NCBI GenBank assembly: GCA_027576995.1 | Contig: JANBQC010000596.1 | Location: 1-17,034, forward strand | Reading direction: 5' to 3' | Origin: Dimargaris cristalligena | Taxonomy: Eukaryota; Kickxellomycota; Dimargaritomycetes; Dimargaritales; Dimargaritaceae | Length of the DNA: 17,034 nucleotides | Shown here: in pieces, positions 1-7,708 of the stretch | How positions within the stretch are numbered: position 1 is the stretch's first letter | Layout: every line of letters begins with the position of its first letter | Made by a program: the position numbers and the translations under genes | The notes under the pieces: generated by a model | What the model was told of the DNA's origin: nothing | Databases searched by the model: none | Seen by the model: only the letters and a program-made list of their open reading frames with translations

Positions 1-104
1 CTGCCACCTCTTGGAACAGCAAGTCTATCATTACCTTTCCCTTTTATTATCTATCTTTTCAAATAAAGTTCAGTTTTTAAGGATTTGATTTCAGTTCTTT
101 ACAA

Positions 105-130
105 AGAGTCCTGAGGATAGACTTCTAATA
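105..130 (+). repeat. Short dispersed repeat, decayed copy
   Basis: These 26 nt match 6021-6046 with 23 identities. All three differences are transitions: T109 and T112 stand against C, and A121 against G. T112-G113 stands against a CpG in the other copy. Similarity continues weakly upstream (an agttc block in both). The shared piece ends in cttctaata in both copies and the flanks then differ, which would fit the end of a transposable element such as an LTR, though this is not proven. Confidence 0.55.
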
Positions 131-598
131 GTGGGTAGGACTTAGGCTTAGCTAAGCAGCTACTAGTATCAGGTAGAGGTAGGGTATACTAATTAATAAT
201 GGCTAGAGGTAGTATATATATATAAGGGATATACAGGAAGTACACTTACTAGTTAGCACAAGGGGTAAGAATAGGCTTAAGAACTAACAGATCCCAGTGG
301 GGCCCAGTTATATATATGCAGGGACAACTCTAGAGGGATGTCCTAAGAGTAAGAATATTACTAAGACTAAGGGGTAGGTAAATTGGCTGACTGGACAGCC
401 ACTGATATCCAGAAGATATTGATAGTAACTGGAAGAGCCCAAAGGATCAGTACTTAAATGATTAGGGGAAAGGGCAAAGTCTGGGTAGGGGAAAGGTTAT
501 ATATAGTGATTAATAATCCCATAGTACTGGGTATGACTATGGGAAAGCTAATATAATACTATAAGGCCTGATATAGTCAGATATCTAAGCCAGCTAGA

Positions 599-701
599 TT
601 AAGGTGGATTAGATGGTCTGATATGTTATTTCTAAATACCTAAAAATCTCCCCCTCCCCCTTTAGACTATAACATATTGGTAAATCCCTGGTCCACCTTA
701 A
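599..701. repeat. Imperfect inverted repeat (hairpin) with polypyrimidine loop
   Basis: TTAAGGTGGA at 599-608 is the exact reverse complement of 692-701, and ATATGTTAT at 621-629 is the exact reverse complement of 669-677. The bases between the paired blocks (609-620 and 678-691) are only partly complementary. The loop at 630-668 holds a C-rich pyrimidine run (about 649-663). It lies inside the CpG-free stretch and could be a remnant of element terminal structure or of a nested inverted insertion. Confidence 0.5.
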
Positions 702-781
702 CCTACTACTATAATATACCATATACCTAGGACCAGGGGGCTAGCTTGTGATACTGTTTATTTTCTGAATGGTGCAATGTC

Positions 782-929
782 ATATGGGAGAAGTTCATTC
801 AGGCTGTATAATGAAAAATCCATTGGGTGAGGCCAATATTACTGGATAAAAGCTTTTCTCACGTATATTCACCCATACACATATTATGTAAAACCTTATA
901 CAGCTGGTTTGAATTTCATCCATATGTTC
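782..929 (-). repeat. Dispersed repeat copy 1 (CpG-decayed)
   Basis: The reverse complement of these 148 nt aligns along its whole length with 3246-3393, with identity by eye of roughly 70-75% and small gaps. The best block surrounds cagtaatatt and aatggattttt. CpGs of the other copy at 3262, 3362 and 3374 are CA or TG here. Read on the plus strand, positions 784-849 form a 21-codon frame ending in TAA that is matched codon for codon in the other copy. The family is unknown. Confidence 0.75.
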
Positions 930-1354
930 ATCTCAGTTTAATTTAAGTGGGGTGGATTAGGATATAGGCACTAGTTATCTAGTCAATAGAGATTACCCAT
1001 GTTACTATACCTAATTTTCCCACTTCAGCTTCTGGTATCCAAAGTGAAACCACCTTCAAGGACCAGTTTTACTAGACAATGACCCTAACTACCCCATAAC
1101 CAACATTTAAATCCGGATATTTATTCCTGGATAAGTAGGATGGTCCTATCTGCTTAGGCTTGCTCTAGGTTTGAGGATAGGGTAAGGATGTACCTATTAT
1201 ATTGGTAGTTGGGAGTTCAGTTGGCCATGTTTACGGGGTTCCCCCCAGTCAGATTGCCGGAGGGTTCCCCCACTTTTGTATCCGCTAACCAACGAACCAA
1301 ACCCCCATTCCAGGCCTTATTATCATATCACTGCCTGGGGCCCGGCAAGTAAAA

Positions 1355-2732
1355 TCAATCCTCCAAAGCCCATCGAGTAGCCTGAAGGGTATCAATAGCT
1401 TGGCGGAAATAATCCGGGATATCCCATTTTTGGCCCTCTTTATAATTATAGCAAACCATCTGACATTGGGATAAGGCGACCACACTTTCGGTCTTGTGGG
1501 AGACAATTACACAGTCGACCATACCCCGGTCTTGTCCCAGGTTGATAACCCGAGTACCAACAGAAATCTAAAATCCAAAGGCAAAGGTAACGTCAATAGA
1601 GTGGGTAAACACAACGAGAAATAGTCACAAAAGCCCAAACTAGGTTAATGATTAGGCAGATTCATTTGCGGGTCAATGGAGTAGGTGAGGGGGTCTCTCG
1701 GGTAAGGTCGCGAGGGATTAATATACCGGGAATATTGTTAAACAATTATATGCGGTAGAAATTGAGTGATATGGCGCGGCCACCGTTATTAATATAGACT
1801 AGTACTTACCGTGTCAGGGTATTCGACCACTTGCTTGTATTTACAATCAATTGATTTCGCAATGACTCCGACGCCCCGAGCGTAAAACATTTCCATAAAT
1901 TCTTTTTCAGGAATATATTCGCCGAGTCGAGCCAAGTAATCCATACGACCTGCAGTGAATATGGTATTGAGATATTATATGCCGCGGGGGTACCAAAGGT
2001 TATGGTATAAAAGTAATAGGGCATCCCGTATGGAGAAGCAGATGTATGAGTTCCGAAGAATTGGCGAATTGGCAGGGTTAAGTGAATACAATGCTGGTAG
2101 TGATTGCTGATGAGCAAAGTACAACCCAAACTAGTTGACATCACACTTGGGAGGGTCGCTAATTAGGTTCGAACAGAATAAAGAACTTGCCTGATTCAGC
2201 ATATCGAAGGTAAGACACATTGTTGAGATGGCCGAAAGCATCCTAGATAATGAACACCGGAGGCATCCAGTCGAATGATATATATATATATATAATGAGT
2301 GAATAGGAGGGTTCACATCTAGGGCCATTAAAAGATATACTACCACTTTTCTCTCCATAGTTACTAGTATTAAACTGGAGTCGGCATAGAGGGACGGTAT
2401 ACCTGTGCGCCCCACTGAATGGGTAGGGTAATGATGGACGGATATTCCTGGAGTAGGGTCTGGACCGTTTTCGGTAACTGACCAAAGTTGCTAGCTTTCA
2501 CGACCCAGTCCTGGCGGAAAACGCTACTCAGGAAATCTTCCTTTCGACCGTGGGATGAATAGGAGCGCAGTTGGTTCGCAACTACCTGGCGGGCATTGTG
2601 GGTGGTTAGCAGGTTCCAATTGCTTGCCACTACTGGCCGAGCAAGGCGGTGGCGACCCGGTGGTGTATTTAGAGAGGCTGAAGCAAGCGCGCCCAGGCGG
2701 CTGATGAGGGACTTCCGCAAGGGGGTGGTCAT
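1355..2732 (-). CDS. Mitochondrial hotdog-fold thioesterase-like protein, 4 exons
   Basis: Spliced model on the minus strand: exons 2732-2403, 2242-2191, 1949-1810 and 1567-1355, giving 244 residues and a TGA stop. Residues 1-60 are Arg/Ser/Ala-rich with almost no acids, like a mitochondrial presequence. The exon 1/2 junction rebuilds QWGAQDAFGHLNNVSYLRY (D111, H115, N117, N118), the signature of 4HBT-type hotdog thioesterases, in which the Asp is catalytic. Exon 3 continues with ESGRMDY and later YPDT; exon 4 has VGTRVINLGQDRG and ends the domain. Such enzymes hydrolyse acyl-CoA thioesters; the substrate cannot be read from the sequence. Intron 1 (2402-2243) and intron 3 (1809-1568) are GT-AG; intron 2 (2190-1950) starts with GCAAGT. 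The ATG at 2732 is preceded by a pyrimidine-rich leader. Fold and splicing are well supported; substrate and location are inferred. Confidence 0.88.
2278..2294. repeat. AT dinucleotide microsatellite in intron 1
   Basis: A 17-nt alternating A/T run lies inside the first intron of the thioesterase-like gene. It is a simple repeat likely to vary in length, with no visible effect on the splice sites. Confidence 0.85.
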
Positions 2733-3245
2733 GGTGGCTGGGCTGTCGCTCTAAGGGGTGTGGGTGAGGGGGTAGGATAGGGCAATAAAGTTACAATGCT
2801 AAGGGATCAACGAAATCGTAAAAATTGAAAAGATAAAGTGAACGGTGATGTGGTTCTATCTAGTAAAACAGAGACACTATAGTGTATGGGTGTGGTGGGG
2901 CTTTACAGCCGACAACGTAGCTAGGTGAGACTAGGTAATGGCATGGGAACAGTAGGATTGGGCGATGACCCGGTCGCCGCGGTTTGATAATTCAGGGGTG
3001 GACATGTAACACCCGGACCATTTTAATGAGCTGAATTAGGCAGTCGCTCTTCACTGGGAAATATGTTCCTGAAAATAATTCAATTATAAATTATAACAAG
3101 CGGTGGCTGTTGGGTGTTTGAGAGGCTTGGTCTGGCTGAATTAAGAAAAAGCAGTTTGATGAGATGGGTATTATGGTTTAACTAGAAGGGCTAAAGCTCG
3201 ATATCCTTTCTCTAAAGAGACCTTTATAACTGGTGCCCTACTAAA

Positions 3246-3393
3246 GAATATGGGTGAAATTCGATCCAGTTGTTTAAGGTATTTAATGGTACATATGTAT
3301 GGGAAAATAGACTAATGATTCATTTTTAGCCAGTAATATTTGCCTCATCTAATGGATTTTTCGTTATACACTTCGATTGAATCTCACCCATAT
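3246..3393 (+). repeat. Dispersed repeat copy 2 (CpG retained)
   Basis: Inverted partner of 782-929, the same 148 nt long. It keeps CpGs at 3262, 3362 and 3374. On the minus strand, 3391 to 3326 reads as 21 codons from ATG to TAA, the counterpart of 784-849. Similarity fades on both sides, so these may be true ends of a short unit or just the best-preserved part of a larger element. Confidence 0.75.
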
Positions 3394-3927
3394 CCTTCTC
3401 AACGCAGGGTTATTTGCGACGGAGAATTGTAGCTAAAATATAATAACACCATGAATGCCTAGGGCTACCCTCTCCCCCAACTAGTTTTACTGATAATCAG
3501 GCCTAAATTTAACTATTTTTAACCGGTCGTTTCCTTCCTCCAACCGTAGAAGCGGGACATCGAAGCGGAAAATGTAATTTGAATTTATTCCTTCTTATTT
3601 AATACAGTCCAACGATAAAATACAAAGGGAATGAGGGCAAAATAGGTGAAGGCAGCCTAGGTCTTTTTCTAGAACTACATGGTTCAAAAATAGTATCCGG
3701 CAGTTTTCCTAACCTATACTCGAGACAGTACTTTAATAACTGCCGGTGGCTGAGTACCCCAGCCTTCCACAGAATTGGTGGTCTAGGCGGGGGGCACTGT
3801 GAAAGAGAAGCACCAACCTGTAATAGAGCTATGCCAAGTCCACAGGGGACTTGTTGTACATCCCTTGTCCTTGAAGGTTGCCACCCAGAATATTCAAATT
3901 ACGCCTATATACTCTCTCGGGGGCTAT

Positions 3928-3964
3928 ATCCCCCCCCCTTTCCCATCAATAGGGCGGGGGGGAT
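3928..3964. repeat. C-run/G-run inverted repeat
   Basis: An AT followed by nine Cs (3928-3938) faces a run of seven Gs followed by AT (3956-3964), with CCC/GGG also facing across the short AT-rich centre. The two arms can pair as a hairpin, or the runs could form i-motif/G-rich structures. Homopolymer length here should be treated with caution, as sequencing slippage is possible. Confidence 0.6.
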
Positions 3965-4458
3965 GGACGATATTGTTATTCCTGCCAATTTATCGCCCGC
4001 TCCTATACATCCCCGAAAAAATGGGGATACAGTGGGGTGGGTTTGGGCCCGACCACTTGTAAAGAATCTGGGGGGATTTATAAATTTGACCACTAGCTGC
4101 CCCACCTCCGCCCATCCGTTATTGATTTTCTAATCACACATAACATTTGTTTAGACCGGACTGCTTTTGAATATCTCAGCCCCTCCCTCTGTGCTTTAGT
4201 TTCACTTTGATTTTGCCTATCCATTTAAGACTCCGCCGAACTTACTTCATTTGCCCTAATCGCACAGTAGTTTAAAAGAGTTGCTTAGTCAAGTTCTTGA
4301 AACTAGGATTTGGCACGTTTAAGGTCACCTTGGTTTGAATATCTCCCACCACGGCCCAGCCTACTCTCACTACTATTCCAGATAACCTGAGGTAAAATTC
4401 GGCGCTTGTTGCTCGCCACTTCTCGCCTGTCGTATACGCCCCTTGGTCCTCTTCTACC

Positions 4459-4947
4459 ATGAAGTTCCTCGGTTTTTTTGTCGGGCTGATGGCTACTGCA
4501 TCGCTCGCCGCACCCAATGTACCATATGCTACTCCCAATCAAGAAAATGCCTCTACCGTTCCGCTTGCCAGCCCCTACAGTGAACAACCAAGTAGCAAGG
4601 TGGCAGCAGCCAAGGATAAGTCTCTTACCATGTGCCCACTTATCGTTAGCTTAGACAAACTCTCCGCCCTGACTAAAGAACGCAAGACATCTCCCACCCA
4701 ACTCGCCCAAAGAATTGTCGACGACTTCGACCGACTCGAGAAAGACGAAGAACCGCTTAACTCCTGGTCCAAATACTCCGAGATACCCGAAGAAAATAAA
4801 AAGGGCTTTGCGTGCATTCGACAAGAATTCATGTCGGTAGACAAAGCTCGTCAAATCCTAAGCGCACCCCCCCAACGAGGTTTTATGGGCCGAATGTTCG
4901 ACAGCATAGGGAACTTCTTCTCCTTTGGGTTGAATCAGTCAAAGTAG
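4459..4947 (+). CDS. Small secreted protein of unknown function
   Basis: Intronless frame of 162 residues starting MKFLGFFVGLMATASLAAP, a clear N-terminal signal peptide (Lys2, hydrophobic core, Ala-x-Ala-like end) with cleavage likely near residue 18. Residues 20-50 are Pro/Ser/Asn-rich and probably unstructured. Residues 55-135 are charged and helical-looking. Only two cysteines are in the mature part, C59 and C119, which could form one disulphide. The C-terminus is Phe/Gly-rich (residues 141-157). I recognise no enzyme domain or family motif. Its size, secretion signal and lack of a known domain are compatible with a cell-wall protein or an effector-like protein, but function is unknown. 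Stop is TAG. The start is the first ATG and sits directly before the signal peptide. Confidence 0.75.
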   Translation: MKFLGFFVGLMATASLAAPNVPYATPNQENASTVPLASPYSEQPSSKVAAAKDKSLTMCPLIVSLDKLSALTKERKTSPTQLAQRIVDDFDRLEKDEEPLNSWSKYSEIPEENKKGFACIRQEFMSVDKARQILSAPPQRGFMGRMFDSIGNFFSFGLNQSK

Positions 4948-5145
4948 GAAAAATCGCACCGCACCCTTGGTTGAACCAATTGTATATTTTGTAGATGCAG
5001 GCGTCCCGTTCACTTCTACAAACCGGTCTATTAAGCGTCCCCCGCAGAGTCTCTTGTATAAGATTACACATCCCTATCACTGTAGGGCCAGTCCCTCCAT
5101 GCACAAGTTTTGTTTTATTTAGTCATAGTGACAGCTACCGTCTAT

Positions 5146-5151
5146 AATAAA
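5146..5151 (+). terminator. Possible polyadenylation signal of the secreted-protein gene
   Basis: An AATAAA hexamer lies about 200 nt after the stop at 4947, in a T/A-rich stretch. The hexamer is common by chance in AT-rich DNA, so this is tentative. Confidence 0.35.
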
Positions 5152-5221
5152 TTTGTTAAAATTAAAATGCCAGTATTAGTGAATATAAATCCGGGTAAAA
5201 TTTGGGGGCAATGTGGGTGCT

Positions 5222-5374
5222 ATGGAAGGCGGGTTGTTTAACCATATTTCCGGTAAGACTGCTTTAACATATACGCAAATGGAAACGTCCAATTCACGCA
5301 TTACTCCAATGGACATACGGTGGCCACCAAAGGCCCAGGAATACGAGTGGATCAGTAACCCAGTCAAACAATAA
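5222..5374 (+). CDS. Possible 50-codon small ORF, unrecognised
   Basis: An ATG-to-TAA frame of 50 residues beginning MEGGLFNHIS and ending WISNPVKQ. Its composition is mixed and protein-like (RWPPKAQEYEW near the end) in otherwise AT-rich spacer. The frame stays open back to a TAA 36 nt upstream with no AG acceptor in between, so the ATG is the only start seen. No family is recognised and no second exon could be placed. It may be a small real gene, a gene relic or chance. Confidence 0.25.
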   Translation: MEGGLFNHISGKTALTYTQMETSNSRITPMDIRWPPKAQEYEWISNPVKQ

Positions 5375-5689
5375 GGTAAATTAGGCAGGTGGTGCCGGAC
5401 CCACAGCTAAGCTATAGTTATGTTGGCATATTTTTAAGAGCTTGCTCCCAAATTCGTTTTAAAAAACTCATTATGTTAATAGAGGGGAAAGAAAAAAATT
5501 TCCGTAAAAATATTACTTTCCCCGAAGTAGAAAGGAAAAATTTTCTAGTGAAAATTTGTTTCTCTATCTTTCTCCTTCTTTTATTCCTTCCTACCAGCCG
5601 ACCCTATTAGTTTATTCCATTTTTACTATCAAAATTTATCTCTGCCGTGTTCTTTACACATGTGCACGACGACTTTCGGTTATTATAGA

Positions 5690-5765
5690 CCGTGGACTTG
5701 TCCATTGAGCGAAATAAGAATCGCCAATAAAATAACAAACGTCGACGGCATCTATTAACGATAAT
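5690..5765 (+). repeat. 76-nt young dispersed repeat, copy A
   Basis: Matches the reverse complement of 16959-17034 with two substitutions and two single-base indels. It runs from ccgtggacttg to attaacgataat; the sequences differ immediately after 5765. CpGs, including the GTCGACGG core, are intact in both copies, so this repeat is younger than, or treated differently from, the CpG-free one. The other edge cannot be placed, because the second copy runs off the window. Confidence 0.9.
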
Positions 5766-6687
5766 GTTCACAGTCATCTCCATTCCCTCTGGTCACCCTT
5801 CCACTATTCCCTCTGCACGTGTCACCAATAGAAAATTGATACAATGAGGTACACTCAGTCCTACTGACGAACCCTCTGGCCTAACCCTGCACATAAAAAA
5901 GACCATCTGTAAGGCAGCGGGTTCGGGACTGGCTAAAACGTGGACGCCCATGTCAATATAAAAGCCGGCTACAAGGACATTGCCTCCTTGTTGCCTAGGT
6001 TAACCACTCTTAGTTCGTCAAGAGCCCCGAGGATAGGCTTCTAATATGCTGCCGAGGACAGCCTGCATGACCTATCAGCCAGTTAAATGAACAATGGATC
6101 ACTTACATGGGCTAAAAGATCAGGGCTTTACTGTAATCCCTAGCACTGAATCAAAGGACTGATTAACTTTTTATAAAAATCCACATTTTGATTGACTAAA
6201 TTTATCATGACAGCTTTACAATTCATTATTTTTACATCATCAAATTATTTTTGGAATCACTATAACGACAGAGAGAAAAAGCCCTGCTAGGAAACAAATC
6301 AACTTCTGAGCATCTCCCGCTGTTAAAGATTCCATTATATTTTCCTCTTTTATCAACAGAAAAAACGAGTGTTGTTGTCTGGCAATGAGAATCAAGAAAC
6401 TGGCAACGAATGAACAGAAGGATAAAGGGGTACTTAAACCCGGGAATTTCCTGCCAGAAAGGACACCGACGAAAAAAATATTTCCTTGAATTTTGATAAA
6501 GTAATAACAAGGCAATTTTCCTTATTAATTCCACTACTATAAAAGATGAATACTGACTTTCCTCATTTAATCATAAAACCCTTGAAAAAAAACCTATTTA
6601 CTACTATTTTCTATTGTTATTACTATTTAAATACACGAAAATCCATCAAAAAACATTTCCTTCTTTTGTCTTACAAATACAATAAAC
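5766..6687. other. Spacer with LTR-like segment and AT-rich DNA
   Basis: No gene is visible. Positions 5957-5964 read TATAAAAG, and about 80 nt later lies the short repeat 6021-6046. This would fit the promoter and end of an LTR, but no reverse transcriptase, primer site or second LTR is present. From about 6160 to 6680 the sequence is strongly AT-rich. Open frames of 63-100 codons there are on both strands and look random. Confidence 0.4.
6021..6046 (+). repeat. Short dispersed repeat, CpG-retaining copy
   Basis: Partner of 105-130 with 23 of 26 identities, all differences being transitions. It keeps the CpG that is TpG in the other copy. Confidence 0.55.
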
Positions 6688-6795
6688 ATGAATCCTTTTC
6701 TCAAACTCATTGCCAAGGGTCACTCGGTGACAATTAACCCTCCCAAACCCCGGACCCAGCACCATGGGATACATCCAGCATACGAGCTCAGGTGA
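6688..6795 (+). CDS. Possible 35-codon small ORF or first exon
   Basis: After an AT-rich leader (aataaac before the ATG) a short frame begins MNPFLKLIAKGHSV, continues with TINPPKPRTQHHG, and stops at TGA. A CAG followed by GTGATT at 6788-6796 could be a splice donor, making this a first exon. I could not place a following exon with confidence. The composition (K/P/H-rich, start of a GC-rich block after an AT-rich leader) is gene-like, but no family is recognised. Confidence 0.25.
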   Translation: MNPFLKLIAKGHSVTINPPKPRTQHHGIHPAYELR

Positions 6796-7708
6796 TTTGG
6801 CCGGCAGCACTGCCTGTCCAACTAGTGGCGGCGCAACACTTAACACTATGCCCTTTAATTTAATTGACTGGTGACTATATTTTACTTGAATATTTGAGTA
6901 ACCCATCCCAGATAGAGTCTGTCCCAAGGGCATCAATGAAGGATGCGAGGGGCACTATAATAATATGCCACTTGATAAAGATTGGCAAAATTACATTGGG
7001 GTGGACTCCCCGGCAATGGTAGCTGTCAATATGCATGGCTGATGAATTATGGTTTATGAATTTTCGAACTCAACCTTCGTTTTCCTCTATACGGTAACCG
7101 ATACCTGGGATAAAAGACGATGCTAAGAGATATAACACCTAAGTGGCAAATAAATACTAGGGGAATCTGGGAGGTCCATACTGTATCGTCGACTCATTGA
7201 CCCCACGTCGCATTGACAAGGCCAGACCTAGTGGTCACTGTGACCTAGAGGGTCTCTGTACTCAGATCCATTGAATGCAATGCACGACCCAGTTAGTGAA
7301 TGCCACGAGTTGTATTAGCTACTACTATTTTACCTCTGTATAGGCATGTTATATCCCTGTGATCAATAGCTACTGTCATTGGGATATACTGATTTACCCC
7401 CTCGCAACAGCCGCATATGGTTTACTATTCCTTTTCCACCTCATACTATAACACTACCAGATCTCATAAACCCTGGAGTTGGTGTGGGGGATATAGTAGA
7501 ATGGGAGTGGGTGACACCTAGTTGGGGGCCTACTAACGAGAACACGACATCTAAGCAGTATTTATTCCCCAATGGACAAGTCGGTTTTATGATTAAAGTA
7601 TCGAAGTACGAAATAACACTATTTTATGCAAGCACCCAATAAGGACAAACACCCAACTCTATTGGCGAAGAATTGTAACCATTTTCATTACAGTGATTTT
7701 GCTCATGG
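6796..7708. other. Spacer downstream of the cytidylate kinase gene
   Basis: No convincing gene. A plus-strand frame open from 7379 to 7642 starts only with TTG and encodes a segment VGDIVEWEW that superficially resembles the start of a cupredoxin fold, but no copper ligands are visible. The region must contain the 3' end of the minus-strand kinase transcript. Confidence 0.5.

Larger units (their letters stand above)
1..861. repeat. CpG-free degenerate repeat-like stretch
   Basis: Reading every line, I find no CG dinucleotide from position 1 to 861; the first is at 862-863 and the next at 1114-1115. The rest of the window has ordinary CpG numbers. The stretch is rich in TA, AG and TG steps and has no long open frame. 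It contains a piece at 105-130 that recurs at 6021-6046, and most of a 148-nt unit (782-929) that recurs inverted at 3246-3393. Repeated sequence plus complete CpG loss suggests an old transposon relic that has lost cytosines by methylation-linked deamination. The element family is not identifiable from what is left. Confidence 0.6.
2733..4458. other. Divergent intergenic region, no convincing gene
   Basis: This 1.7-kb spacer separates the divergently transcribed thioesterase-like and secreted-protein genes and must hold both promoters. It contains the dispersed repeat copy 3246-3393 and a C/G-run hairpin at 3928-3964. A plus-strand frame at 3831-4133 (100 codons) overlaps open frames on both strands in low-complexity C/G-rich sequence, and I do not accept it as a gene. 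The last 250 bases before 4459 are moderately pyrimidine-rich on the plus strand, like the leaders of other genes here. No TATA box stands out. Confidence 0.6.

Noticed and set aside
200..760. Retrotransposon gag remnant in the CpG-free stretch
   Set aside because: Some frames look like stop-riddled protein, but no zinc knuckle or other domain motif could be read.
7379..7642. Cupredoxin-like protein gene
   Set aside because: Starts only at TTG, lacks the copper ligands, and has no signal peptide or upstream exon that fits.
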